Shown here piece by piece: positions 60,959 through 64,000 of a stretch of 64,000 nucleotides of DNA (within the stretch, counting starts at the first letter, position 1; the number at the start of each line of letters is the position of its first letter). The stretch lies in assembly GCA_009767595.1 (NCBI GenBank), contig VSDK01002092.1, forward strand, positions 1,401 to 65,400. The letters run 5' to 3'. Source of the DNA: Symbiodinium kawagutii. Its lineage: Eukaryota > Sar > Dinophyceae > Suessiales > Symbiodiniaceae. The position numbers and the translations under genes were made by a program. Below the pieces are notes generated by a model. The model had not been told where the DNA came from, searched no databases, and worked only from the letters and a program-made list of their open reading frames with translations.

Positions 60959-62734
60959 ATAGATAGCTAGGAGTTCGACATTGAACACCATTATATAGAT
61001 AGCTCGTACCGGAAAAAATAGTGACATTCAACACCAGTATGTAGATAGGTTGTAGTTCGAGCATGAGGCAGTGAGAGGTTATTGCTGATGAATATTTAGT
61101 ACATGTCGACTAAATATTTTGGTAACTGGTGTTTTGCTATGTTCAAAAAATTGTATTTTTGCTTCAAAAAATAGCTCAGGATTGCGTATACGCAGTGGTT
61201 GTAAAAGAACTGATTTGTTGAGTTTGGACCTGAGGAATTTTGCCTTTGAAAAGCAGAGAACCATGCAAGTGTGGAAGAATGCCAGCAGTGGTGAAAGAAG
61301 AATCCACTCAATTCTTTGCTTTTTATGTTACCACCTTTCAGTTGTTTCTTTTTTGACGTCAGATGATCTAGTTGCTAGATTCATTTAGATTCTTTTTGGA
61401 CGAGTTTTGAAGAATCGGAAATCACCAAAGGGTTCTCCAGCATCGTTTTTCCTGAGGGGATCCTTGTGAGGCGTGGCAAAACCCAGCCACCCCGTTCTCA
61501 GATCGAGGGACCGCCGATTAAACAACCAGCAGGTCGTTGCTCATTGTTGGTTGATGTTGCTTCTTCTGTCCTAGAAGCAGTCATTATTCCTCTTTTTTAA
61601 TTGAAAAATGGTTGGCTAATATCTTGTGTGAATCATTGTCAATGTTCAGTCCTTAGAATTATTGACAATGATTCAATGATTGTTATTCTCCATGATTCTC
61701 CAAGGACTGAAAATAGGCACATGTGTTAATCATCTCCATGATTCTCCAGTCACCATGCTTTCCACCACATGATTCGCACAGTCTCGACCGTGGTCAGCTA
61801 CGAAGAAATGCAGCTGTCAATGATAGGTGCTGACCACAGACGTCTCCCTTTGAGCAGTTTCGAGCTGCCCCTGGTTGGTCCCCGGGGACTATGACAAGTT
61901 TTATGTATCTTGGGGAGTATCTACGAACCAATCAATCGAATCAGTCCTCAATCGTTTGCGACATAGTGTAGGCCATTTTCATATTGCTCAACAAATGATC
62001 CAGTGCGGTTAACAAGCAATAACATGCAATAACCGTTACCTTTTGATCAACTCAAACCACTATGAAGCCTCATACAACCAATGTGAACCAGTGTGACCAT
62101 GCATGAACCAATTTAACATTTCTGGTCAAGCCATGTATTACTAGCAGTTGAACCACCACCAACCACCTCAAAAGTCATCAATTCCGGTGTGATCTCCAGG
62201 AGAATGAGTACGAAATTGCCTGTTGCGTGCCTTGGCGAGAACGGGATGCCCCTGTGGTCAAGTGCTGTTGCCATCAACCCGTGGCCAGGGGCAGTTGGGG
62301 CTTAGGCGACCATGGCAAGCTGTTGCGATGCCCAGCAACGCTGTGGCTGATACGGACTCATCAGGCTAGTCCGGCTTCAGAAATCGAAGGCTGAATGATT
62401 TTACCACCAAGCGTCAGGTTGGTATCATTTGGTATCTAGGTTGATTGCTTGGGAAGCAGCAGAGATCTACAGAGTGGTAACCCCCAGTTTTAAGTTGGTT
62501 AATAAGCCAGAATGCAACTACAGCGGTTATACCGTGTTTTGTCTACCATTAGCCTGGTAGTTGGCCTAGTTATGCACTACGGCCACGTCCCTTCAGGGTT
62601 GTTTGTTGCTTTCCAGCGCCGAGATCCGTGATCAGCTAGTGCCCTATGCTGTGCGATTTTACACCGGAGAAGCGTGTCCAGATGATGACGGGGACTACGA
62701 TGAGGCGGACGGGGTTGGACGTGGGCTGCGATGA
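36483..62734 (+). CDS. NAP1: Nucleosome assembly protein (NAP1 family), 18 short exons
   Basis: A histone H2A/H2B-type chaperone gene read by joining exons 36483-36524, 36902-36925, 36978-37034, 37766-37828, 38555-38604, 40040-40079, 43265-43309, 44314-44352, 45631-45662, 46488-46536, 47473-47547, 48196-48255, 49373-49420, 57743-57796, 58641-58736, 59522-59563, 60742-60791 and 62617-62704 (or to a TGA at 62732-62734). All joins preserve frame, giving roughly 320 residues, typical of the family. In order: a Lys/Glu-rich N-terminus; the long dimerisation helix (ELKELDDKYLAIEKEYEKAV); GTPALLGFWKQ and ALKNLPATEDVIE; EWDEPVLDY; GFKIVFHFVENPYFTN; STIDWKPGKDVTV; DSFFRTF; an Asp-rich stretch; IRDQLVPYAVRFYTGEA. 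These match NAP1 landmarks in order. Donors are GT, GC and GA, as known for dinoflagellates. Intron 13 holds the retrotransposon. An acidic C-terminal tail, usual for NAPs, may continue in exons not found. Confidence 0.88.
36613..36854. repeat. (GAT)n microsatellite in NAP intron 1
   Basis: About 80 GAT/GAC triplets with scattered interruptions (GATCATCATCATGATG inversion at about 36755). It occupies most of the 377-bp first intron. Open frames of poly-His, poly-Ile and poly-Met through it are artefacts. Confidence 0.95.
36902..36925 (+). CDS. NAP1: NAP gene exon 2 (24-nt microexon)
   Basis: ACATAG|GAG..GCA|GTGAGT, eight codons (ESIKQDAA), phase 0 both sides. The following intron is only 52 nt (36926-36977), with GTGAGT donor and CTTCAG acceptor after a T-rich run. 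The pair of perfect splice sites is the main evidence. Confidence 0.55.
36978..37034 (+). CDS. NAP1: NAP gene exon 3 (acidic linker)
   Basis: CTTCAG|GAG..AAG|GCGGGC, 19 codons (EPKKDDNHKEEEEDGPLIK). Acidic/lysine-rich segment preceding the dimerisation helix. GC donor. Confidence 0.65.
37608..37652. repeat. 12-bp tandem repeat in NAP intron 3
   Basis: CCACTCATCAA(C) repeated about four times in direct tandem. Confidence 0.85.
37766..37828 (+). CDS. NAP1: NAP gene exon 4 (dimerisation helix)
   Basis: TTCCAG|GAA..CAG|GTGCGA, 21 codons (ELKELDDKYLAIEKEYEKAV+Q), the start of the long NAP alpha-helix. An upstream acceptor at 37752 would add RRFQ but breaks phase with exon 3. Confidence 0.8.
38555..38604 (+). 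CDS. NAP1: NAP gene exon 5 (helix continuation)
   Basis: CCATAG|GAG..GCCAG|GACTGG, encoding ELQKQYTAKQQPFLSA plus two bases of an Arg codon. Aligns with the DLERKYAVLYQPLFDKR part of NAP1-like proteins. GA donor. Confidence 0.8.
40040..40079 (+). CDS. NAP1: NAP gene exon 6
   Basis: GAGCAG|GACC..GAG|GTGCTG. Completes the Arg codon and continues TEVLSRLAEAPEE, matching the segment after KR in NAP proteins (RFEII.. EPTEEE). GT donor. Confidence 0.75.
40110..40262 (+). mobile_element. Family B element with rearranged left side (NAP intron 6)
   Basis: The right part (TAACCAACCAAATCATAGGG..GTACGGGGTTTTGACCCACTGCCA, to 40262) is intact. At 40110-40145 a second right-end-like segment occurs (GGGGTACCGGGGGC..TTGACTCACAGCCA), so two copies may be nested or tandem. 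Confidence 0.6.
41391..41493. mobile_element. Family C element (NAP intron 6)
   Basis: CTGGCTGGTGGTTCTAAACAC..GGGGTTGAAACCACCAACCAG, full length with conserved ATGGTTGGTTGACTAATATT core. Confidence 0.8.
41671..41777. mobile_element. Family A element (NAP intron 6)
   Basis: ATATGGTTGTTTCTCAAGCCATAGGG at the left, GGGGTACCCGTATTTTGGAAACACC at the right. Confidence 0.7.
41778..43264. other. Remainder of NAP intron 6, nothing recognised
   Basis: A GC island upstream at 41563-41660 is open in three frames (one reads DELPLVVGPTRELRG) but would not fit NAP. It may be an unrelated exon, an alternative exon or chance. The remainder shows GTTGTTGGTG-type low complexity at 42720-42790. Confidence 0.35.
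43265..43309 (+). CDS. NAP1: NAP gene exon 7 (GFW motif)
   Basis: GTGAG|GCT..CAG|GCGTAG, 15 codons (AKDKGTPALLGFWKQ). Contains the NAP landmark G-[IT]-P-x-[FL]-..-FW that precedes ALKN. Phase 0 both sides, GC donor. Confidence 0.85.
43310..44313. other. NAP intron 7, nothing recognised
   Basis: Non-coding. A 43663-43914 open frame has no domain. GATGGTTGATGA-type simple sequence lies at 44030-44130. Confidence 0.5.
44314..44352 (+). CDS. NAP1: NAP gene exon 8 (ALKN motif)
   Basis: GGGCAG|GCC..GAG|GAGCCA, 13 codons (ALKNLPATEDVIE). GA donor inferred because it joins in frame to EWDEPV. The unspliced frame continues 14 further codons to a TGA, which I take to be intron. Confidence 0.82.
45382..45488. 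mobile_element. Family A element (NAP intron 8)
   Basis: TCGGTGGTTTCTCAAATAGGGG at the left, CCCTATGGCTGGAGAAACCA at the right, with the CATTTATCGCAATAAACC core. Confidence 0.75.
45631..45662 (+). CDS. NAP1: NAP gene exon 9 (DEPVLDY motif, 32 nt)
   Basis: GCGCCAG|GAG..TGCAG|GATGCC, encoding EWDEPVLDYC plus two bases. Matches EHDEPILKHL of animal NAP1-like proteins. GA donor. The downstream join needs a one-base adjustment (see exon 10). Confidence 0.75.
45943..46080. mobile_element. Family C element, expanded (NAP intron 9)
   Basis: CACTGGTTGGTGGTTTTTTGAAC at the left and TTGTAACCACCAACCAG at the right, with a longer unrelated core (about 138 bp). Confidence 0.55.
46488..46536 (+). CDS. NAP1: NAP gene exon 10 (tentative boundaries)
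   Basis: Reads (S)KDVTKSFLDESEPHSW in the only frame that joins exons 9 and 11. Its length fits the phase change (2 to 0). Both junctions require the splice to sit one G away from the nearest AG: GCCGAG|G before it and TG|G after it. So the boundaries are ambiguous by one base. The peptide fits the variable segment between the NAP DEPIL and GFKI motifs. Confidence 0.55.
46670..46785 (+). mobile_element. Family B element (NAP intron 10)
   Basis: GGCTATGGGTCAAGATTATCC at the left, GGGTAGAGGGTTTTGACCCACTGCCA at the right. A second, truncated left end (GCGAGCTGGGTCAAGATTATCC) lies at 46565. Confidence 0.8.
47473..47547 (+). CDS. NAP1: NAP gene exon 11 (GFKIVFHF motif)
   Basis: ATCGCAG|GAC..AAG|GTGAGG, 25 codons with DLAKGFKIVFHF followed by VENPYFTNTELEK. 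This is the most diagnostic NAP segment (KGFKLxFxFxxNPYFxNxxLxK), part of the histone-binding earmuff core. GT donor, phase 0. Confidence 0.92.
48196..48255 (+). CDS. NAP1: NAP gene exon 12
   Basis: GGCCAG|GTG..AAG|GCTTGA, 20 codons (VFYVKEENPYVGEMKATEIK), corresponding to the K-T-Y/F..E..GTEI segment before IxWK. GC donor, phase 0. Confidence 0.85.
48353..48467. mobile_element. Family A element (NAP intron 12)
   Basis: CATATGGCGGTTTCTCAAAGTAG at the left, GGGTCCCTGATCCTAAGAAACACC at the right. Confidence 0.65.
49373..49420 (+). CDS. NAP1: NAP gene exon 13 (IDWKPGKDVTV motif)
   Basis: CGGGCAG|TCC..AAG|GCGTGG, 16 codons (SSTIDWKPGKDVTVEK), matching I-x-W-K-x-G-K-x-V/L-T of NAPs. GC donor. 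This exon ends 224 bp upstream of the retrotransposon. Confidence 0.9.
49645..49712 (+). repeat. A1 split direct repeat (left end)
   Basis: 68 bp starting AGCTGTTGGTCCTCCG and ending TTTGGTTTCAGC; identical to 56946-57013. The left flank is AACCAACC and is not part of the repeat. Confidence 0.93.
49797..50471 (+). pseudogene. Retrotransposon Gag-like ORF, N-terminal part (frameshifted)
   Basis: From ATG 49797 (MAKPEPWRRTGRKAKEEHFL) the frame encodes a compact Trp/Tyr-rich domain (VVLEVSLYDDKWMLQGRGIV, EDDYYEWWVGNTYPY) that I do not recognise. From about 50255 the translation becomes low-complexity, whereas the +1 frame reads sensible helical protein (VQEYHVKSKNGELDLMDLQR, LEVAMSQLKMVDVKTL) until about 50400. 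Beyond that the next +1 frame takes over. So the Gag of this copy appears to carry two frame changes, near the G5 run at 50259-50263 and in the purine run at 50399-50430. The first 80 codons upstream of 49797 belong to the flank and A1 and are not taken as coding. Confidence 0.65.
50402..51319 (+). CDS. Retrotransposon Gag-like ORF, C-terminal part
   Basis: Continuation of Gag in a third frame, open from about 50402 to the stop at 51317-51319. It starts with a Lys/Arg tract (KKKKKKDKKAKRSEKKKKK) and a Ser-rich linker. A long helical region follows (VEKLHRLHQERPGALANATL, RAYLSQIFLPKHTEAAIGM, ITLQRIKAIELFISQGNWSQ, LPEDEQRAWFRQEL). The end is basic (NRKSKGKGKKGKRW). There is no CCHC zinc knuckle; basic tracts may serve nucleic-acid binding. 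It overlaps Pol by 241 nt, with Pol in the -1 frame, which would allow a -1 frameshift fusion or internal initiation. Confidence 0.65.
   Translation, partial: KEREKRKEPTADVVEVEAKDTSLRGVLAERKAPVSASSALKMGSSLTKKKKKKDKKAKRSEKKKKKRSGKDDGESSHSGSSSSSSGSSSSVFRIAALPQGVEKLHRLHQERPGALANATLQRFQELLERSVGKGSAEVKSELPPVARAYLSQIFLPKHTEAAIGMRNLRELRTLTTLADLIAQNDGLRALDITLQRIKAIELFISQGNWSQASLIELILPEDEQRAWFRQELKAVQQEFKSEQRLAQNPWPKRRTPWTQNVPGAGSGGTDKRNPEDKEEMPPNNNPGGAQLNRKSKGKGKKGKRW
51079..55572 (+). CDS. Pol: reverse transcriptase, split RNase H and C5-cytosine methyltransferase
   Basis: 1,497 uninterrupted codons. Residues 1-100 overlap Gag; 100-550 are an unrecognised region. The reverse transcriptase spans about 560-760, with metal-binding motif A at D640 (EDQRHCFHVYR) and motif C at 735-738 reading YVDN rather than YxDD. 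RNase H starts with VFATDASPDGGG (D901) and resumes with NTLEL (E1409), LVDNQVA (D1436) and WNPADGPSR (D1485). Between them sits the methyltransferase: motif I LLIEAFAGIGGF (942-953), motif IV GGWPCINHS (catalytic C1022), motif VI ENV (1072-1074), motif VIII RCRRPR (1102-1107), and motif X GNS (1256-1258). All core motifs of a DNA (cytosine-5) methyltransferase are present. It would act on element cDNA or circles, or on host DNA in the nucleus. The real N-terminus may be a Gag-Pol fusion through a -1 shift. Confidence 0.9.
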   Translation: MVPAGAESSAAGVQVGAAIGTEPMAKEENPVDPKRSRSRKRRNRQKESRGQRRDAPEQQSRGSPAEPKVKRQRQEGKALVRAPAVDRLEYGPMESALLGADVSEATREKVRKLMFDKEVIEMVSIARASLHRSPNWRQVEYGLFDIIADGMKLTEDEVKDKLRKHYGFLVDEANPSGDGDLCNFLGVSQVRAGVDPRSGVGRLLEVCNGVEIRAADMEWDHSMGIYVGPLHKDHGITIYNPNFVGQLDKMKVKKALDGQPLYVRPEDLGVAKQLIKDFNLEKASRPQPQDWKAWLRRVLQRSLSLSSSGVVLKVALECRPGSVGNMCHALHCCALENFPRQTPELLPLPLPEFEAGENQVMDKMKSVMTGEVEMDQDGWDRLQHECSKVGEKVWVWLQVFIINYLYCQGSGHRMLTDCMIHCRKPTKDQAPCLERLGKLCKRWLIEDTRDAIQAATWEDASRDLGDIYTGANVGKSYPLTLEAILPTTPGVGEAARVDLSSVVSPGVKPFVEDPKLLLLSDDEVTAPRVGAKVQVTSQKEWDKVVGHLVQCGMLEREVASETFTFQGVQVRNGAFGVHKAWVLREDGTWLRTLRLIINMIPANSFQKRMPVRASEKMGYAPLWGNLYLHDDEIIMCSAEDQRHCFHVYRPGYAWRSLFSLNMEASGAAFGDNCSQRAFPRVKSAPMGWNNIVDFIQDGFEHMAKEAGLIPAHVLRMGEPTPLQRLTSPRSTFSFYVDNYDELMMVWRTDRGLFEGKPSEAQLQLREKMAEHTVGRDPKKAAEGAISWSSLGAEVDGDLGWVGSALKFRKALLSSNLGLLSEEEVRTDSLNLQSVVSKNMHSIQYCRSLACIFDQLYVEMNLEQVRCLSEAPRDEMVLLSSALPLHWQDLRLKTSGQVFATDASPDGGGACVSTQLSPWGCARLHSLGHELDGIEGLATEPTLLIEAFAGIGGFKQALDLLGYEPMAVVAIDTSPECAKVYKQHCRHVVWVQDITQVNEDQVVEWRRRFPKATKVLITGGWPCINHSQLNVHRGGANAASSKLLDALMDIRTWIMGSSRKLKLPELELLEAYENVIMDEADYQAQTAKIGFPAVLLEAGLVGRCRRPRLYWLRGFPILRGVDLKFRTKVAPRGHNYFVDEVVIDTERPPLDWFLEPNSRKSEDPDDLYPTFTRPIARQQPPDQPAGLSECSAKAVARWKGDSYRLQPYWYELKNMVTDQNGPRRLLPKEQLRMLGFMSSHLTTKSRLNADIQGQMIGNSISCMAVARLLAGLILRPIECQSVDITLKLWEVWRSKEMMVMAESKPWKVRFSSVAPGMPGVVSLRSQVLPSPAVPLRPWLDPQGWLTDEEMLAYLLARNGTHRSAEIRIDLGMPFAVGELCRQSINPGHWLWKVLLSYEWREKGQHINTLELVAVLDLLRRQARQSKFHSQKLITLVDNQVAISCLTKGRSSAKALQGPLRRISAVTLAAHFKLCLAWIQSKWNPADGPSRWKKRRRHA
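55565..56527 (+). CDS. Tyrosine recombinase of the retrotransposon
   Basis: 320 codons from ATG 55565, overlapping the Pol stop in ATGCCTAG, which suggests coupled re-initiation or a +1 shift. An upstream in-frame Met exists at 55463, inside Pol. Catalytic residues of the phage-integrase type fold: R157 (RYARSGELF), a candidate K186 (LPLTKSGQR), Y249-x-x-R252 in YSLRRGGATHAF (usually H-x-x-R), W275 (LTGRWNCL) and nucleophile Y284 (ARIYLTDA). The N-terminal 110 residues form the usual helical core-binding region. It would join the circular cDNA to a target by site-specific recombination in place of an integrase. The His-to-Tyr change needs checking against relatives. The frame is intact. Confidence 0.88.
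   Translation: MPRPQVLGRRSQVERKRERQALGSLQSLVVANATRDRYFTAVSRFLTFLKSHGYYYPVSFSALDLKVAEFIESLWHNGDPKAFASDCLSGLGHYIPQCKRHLVGSWRLHGSWTRAELPARALPFVPVMVYALAQLAYDKGWPDMAILLLLGFDRYARSGELFSARKAEFTWNASRTKAVWSLPLTKSGQRVGAQESLVVSDPWLVGALANYLHPLQPGDFLRTVSPGLMRTRLKALFSELGFPEGFQWYSLRRGGATHAFRVSNDLSAVCLTGRWNCLKTARIYLTDALAQLTEIHLDPLLKRKLLSLARRARPRYNFDL
56528..56673. other. 3' untranslated segment between recombinase stop and B1
   Basis: 146 bp of C-rich sequence (CCCCCCGCAAAACCCCCCC at about 56537) without coding function seen. Confidence 0.5.
56674..56949 (+). repeat. B1 split direct repeat
   Basis: 276 bp from GGACACCGGTGTCTGGG to GAACACTAGCT; identical to 57042-57317. Begins with the palindrome GACACCGGTGTC. 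Contains CCAATAAAAAG near its end, possibly a polyadenylation-like signal, although dinoflagellates do not rely on AATAAA. Confidence 0.93.
56946..57013 (+). repeat. A2 split direct repeat
   Basis: 68-bp copy of A1. It overlaps B1 by the four bases AGCT, so the B1-A2 junction is what a circularised element would show. A 28-bp spacer (57014-57041) separates A2 from B2. Confidence 0.93.
57042..57317 (+). repeat. B2 split direct repeat (right end)
   Basis: 276-bp copy of B1, ending CACTAGCT and followed by host flank ATAGGTGTAGACC. Confidence 0.93.
57318..57742. other. Remainder of NAP intron 13 downstream of the element
   Basis: AT-rich intron sequence. Together with 49421-49644 it implies a pre-insertion intron of about 650 bp. 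Confidence 0.7.
57743..57796 (+). CDS. NAP1: NAP gene exon 14 (Lys-rich loop)
   Basis: GAAGCAG|GTG..AAG|GCCGGG, 18 codons (VAKKVKGGGAKKAKQKGK), the basic beta-hairpin segment that in NAP1 follows GKxVT and carries nuclear-localisation-like KKxK. Joins in frame across the retrotransposon-bearing intron. GC donor. Confidence 0.85.
57797..58640. other. NAP intron 14, nothing recognised
   Basis: The unspliced frame continues past the donor for several codons before stops. Otherwise AT-rich with ATAT runs. Confidence 0.5.
58641..58736 (+). CDS. NAP1: NAP gene exon 15 (SFF motif)
   Basis: GTGACAG|GAG..GAC|GTGTGA, 32 codons beginning EKEEPRDSFFRTFRNLKEGG and ending GEPKRND. E-x-x-SFF-x-FF is a NAP landmark; here the second aromatic pair is TF. 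GT donor, phase 0. Confidence 0.9.
58737..59521. other. NAP intron 15, AGGATTAT-type repeats
   Basis: Contains a solitary GGTTTAATATTAGGGGGGG motif (about 58886) resembling the ends of the 18.5-19.3 kb element, and repeated TAGGATTATNNTGAAG units at 58998-59110. Confidence 0.5.
59522..59563 (+). CDS. NAP1: NAP gene exon 16
   Basis: GCCCAG|GAC..GAG|GAGCGT, 14 codons (DINLDHAREMFDDE), acidic linker between the SFF motif and the C-terminal helices. GA donor inferred from frame continuity with exon 17. Confidence 0.65.
59631..59737 (+). repeat. 41-bp direct duplication in NAP intron 16
   Basis: AATGGTTAAGAATTTGGATG..ATAATGGTTGA at 59631-59671 is repeated exactly at 59697-59737, with 25 bp between. 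Confidence 0.9.
59749..59856. mobile_element. Family A element (NAP intron 16)
   Basis: CATGGTGGTTTCTCAAGTCATAGGGG at the left, AGGGTCCCCTATTTTAAGAAGACC at the right. Confidence 0.7.
60599..60700. mobile_element. Family C element (NAP intron 16)
   Basis: TTGCTGGTAGTTTCACACACTTTTTATTTTC at the left, GGGGTTGAAATCACCAACCCA at the right. It ends about 40 bp upstream of exon 17. Confidence 0.7.
60742..60791 (+). CDS. NAP1: NAP gene exon 17
   Basis: GCTTCAG|GAT..TGGCG|GTGTGG, encoding DEDDDDHMMELVMDTW plus two bases. Acidic start followed by the helix that corresponds to ADFEIGHFLRE in NAP1-like proteins. GT donor, phase 2, which fits exon 18. Confidence 0.8.
60896..60960. repeat. (ATCT)n microsatellite with palindromic edges
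   Basis: About 14 ATCT units flanked by AGACTAGCTATC and GATAGCTAG, so the tract could fold back at its edges. Confidence 0.9.
60961..62616. other. Remainder of NAP intron 17
   Basis: AT-rich. A small GC-rich patch at 62205-62345 is open in some frames but without fitting splice phases. No repeat family ends seen. Confidence 0.45.
62617..62704 (+). CDS. NAP1: NAP gene exon 18 (VPYAVRFYTGEA motif)
   Basis: TTTCCAG|CGCC.. completes an Arg codon and reads AEIRDQLVPYAVRFYTGEA then CPDDDGDYDE. This is the conserved I-P-x-[AS]-V-x-[FY]-[FY]-T-G-E-A end of the NAP fold followed by an acidic tail. A GC donor (GAG|GCGGAC) at 62705 would continue to further acidic exons. Without splicing the frame stops at TGA 62732-62734. 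Confidence 0.9.
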
Positions 62735-63222
62735 ACTGCAGACTTGCGAATAGCCTTTGATTGGTTTTACGAGTTCAATGGTCTTAGCTGTAGACAGCAG
62801 GGCAGGATGATTGTATGTTAAGCATTTATTCTCACAAACATGTGTTTGCAGCAAGGCATACACAATGAACAAACAATATGCAGTGAAAGTGTGTGTTTGT
62901 GTGGGTGTAGTGGATATATGCTTACACAAACTTACACAAATAAGCACACATAATACGATAATTATATGTTTCTGTTTAGTTGTATGTATGTATGTATGTA
63001 TGTATGTATGTATGTATGTATGTATGTATGTATGTATGTATGTATGTATGTATGTATGTATGTATGTATGTATGTGTATCTATATATAAATATTATATCA
63101 TATATTTAATATATATATATATGTATGGTACACCCACCTGCAAATCAAGGCATGGCAATTGATATGAACACCAATGTCAGCCCCTAGTGCTCCATCCCGA
63201 CACTTTGCCAAGGCACTGAAAC
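62735..63222. other. Non-coding with (ATGT)n microsatellite
   Basis: Nothing coding recognised. About 24 ATGT/GTAT tetranucleotides at 62981-63075, followed by TATATA runs. Confidence 0.6.
62981..63075. repeat. (ATGT)n microsatellite
   Basis: Uninterrupted tetranucleotide tract; Tyr/Val/Cys/Met open frames through it are artefacts. Confidence 0.95.
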
Positions 63223-63363
63223 CAGTGGTTGCTCAAAATTGGGACCCCGAGAAATGGTGTTTTTTTATCTTTACAAAAAACTATGAATGACTGGTCTATT
63301 ACTACAAATGATCAATATCGGATGACAACTGGGAGTACCCCTAAAGCTTGAGAAACCCCCATA
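63223..63363. mobile_element. Family A element, long copy
   Basis: CCAGTGGTTGCTCAAAATTGGGACCCC at the left, GGGAGTACCCCTAAAGCTTGAGAAACCCCCATAT at the right. Confidence 0.65.
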
Positions 63364-63608
63364 TCAATGTGTTCCTCAAGGCCCCGGAAAAGAAAATGTG
63401 CCACTCAAACACGGCTGATGACCATTACCCTGAATGCCAACTTCATCCTTCAATTTTCCAACCGAAAGCAATGTGTGGAAAATGAACAGACACGCTGTCA
63501 CACATGCAGAAACGGCATGCTTCGGTTGGGGTGTGGCACTTTGAGAAGCAAAACCATATGTGCAAAACATGTATCTACACACATATACTTCTACACAACT
63601 ACACAAAT

Positions 63609-63715
63609 GTGGTGGTTTCTCAAAATAGGGGTCCCCCGAAATCATCCAATATCAGTCATTCATAGCAACAAACCAACCATTTTGGGTACCCCTATGGCCT
63701 GAGAAACCACCATAT
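63609..63715. mobile_element. Family A element, near-consensus copy
   Basis: GTGGTGGTTTCTCAAAATAGGGG at the left and GGGTACCCCTATGGCCTGAGAAACCACCATATG at the right, with the ATCATCC..CATTCATAGCAACAAACCAACC core. One of the best-preserved copies in the window. Confidence 0.85.
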
Positions 63716-63808
63716 GTACCAGACGCAGGCGCTTGCCTTGCAGTTTGGCTCGGGCCGACCATTTTGTTGACCTCCTTGGCCGGTGGCTGGTTGGTGGGGT
63801 AGAAGTGG

Positions 63809-63870
63809 TCTGGTTTCTCAGGACCTTTGGGACCCCCAGAAAGAGTTGGTTTACTACTAATAAGGATCAC
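63809..63870. mobile_element. Family A element, left half
   Basis: CTGGTTTCTCAGGACCTTTGGGACCCCC followed by GTTGGTTTACTACTAATAAGG; no right end found before the window ends. Confidence 0.5.
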
Positions 63871-64000
63871 TAGTGGATGACTTACTAGTAGGCTATCAGT
63901 GGTTAAACCATCTTCAATTGTCGGTTTTGTTGAGTGGTTCACAATGGTTTATAGTGGTTAATCAGTTGATGATTATAGGGAATGATACGGAACAAAAATG

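Noticed and set aside
62980-63162. Open frame of Met-Tyr-Val-Cys repeats
   Set aside because: Translation of the ATGT microsatellite.
1-64000. CRISPR arrays, tRNA or rRNA genes, bacterial operons
   Set aside because: Repeats seen are microsatellites, MITE-like elements or tandem satellites. No spacer-repeat structure, cloverleaf or rRNA core was recognised by eye; a tRNAscan-SE or Rfam search would be decisive.

Overview
This window looks like nuclear DNA of a dinoflagellate, most likely a Symbiodiniaceae-type alga. Three things point there. The one host gene I can reconstruct is cut into very short exons, and its intron donors are a mixture of GT, GC and GA with acceptors almost always AG|G. 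The non-coding DNA is crowded with short inverted-repeat elements and microsatellites. The dominant mobile element is a tyrosine-recombinase retrotransposon carrying a C5-cytosine DNA methyltransferase, a combination reported for Symbiodinium retrotransposons (recalled from the literature, not looked up). No bacterial-type operons, rRNA or tRNA genes were recognised.

Region 1-34.6 kb is mostly low-complexity AT-rich DNA. Small GC-rich islands on the + strand read as exons, the best at about 2.05, 5.3, 21.3, 23.3, 25.8, 32.9, 34.2 and 34.5 kb. Most of the better ones start and end in phase 0 and the last has a stop at 34605-34607, so they may belong to one or more co-directional genes of unknown product. 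Between them lie four families of short inverted-repeat (MITE-like) elements, a perfect 44-bp foldback, a 119-bp tandem array, a LINE-type retrotransposon 3' fragment on the - strand, and an AAC-repeat tract with a 429-base assembly gap.

Region 36.48-62.7 kb holds a + strand gene for a nucleosome assembly protein (NAP1 family), read here as 18 exons of 24-96 nt joined in one continuous reading frame. The hallmark NAP segments occur in the right order: the N-terminal coiled coil, GFWKQALKN, DEPVLDY, GFKIVFHF..NPYFTN, IDWKPGKDVTV, DSFFRTF and IRDQLVPYAVRFYTGEA.

Intron 13 of that gene contains a 7,673-bp retrotransposon (49645-57317) in the same orientation as the gene. It has split direct repeats in the order A1 - ORFs - B1 - A2 - B2 (Ngaro/PAT-like layout). 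Its ORFs are a Gag-like ORF that appears frameshifted twice, a 1,497-codon Pol, and a 320-codon tyrosine recombinase. The methyltransferase domain sits inside the RNase H domain, separating its first catalytic Asp from the other three. All repeat pairs look identical, so the insertion appears recent. The flanks and the B1-A2 junction share AGCT, which I read as the recombination core.

The last 1.3 kb (62.7-64 kb) contains a tetranucleotide repeat and three more short inverted-repeat elements. NAP-type acidic C-terminal exons, if any, would lie beyond what I can identify.
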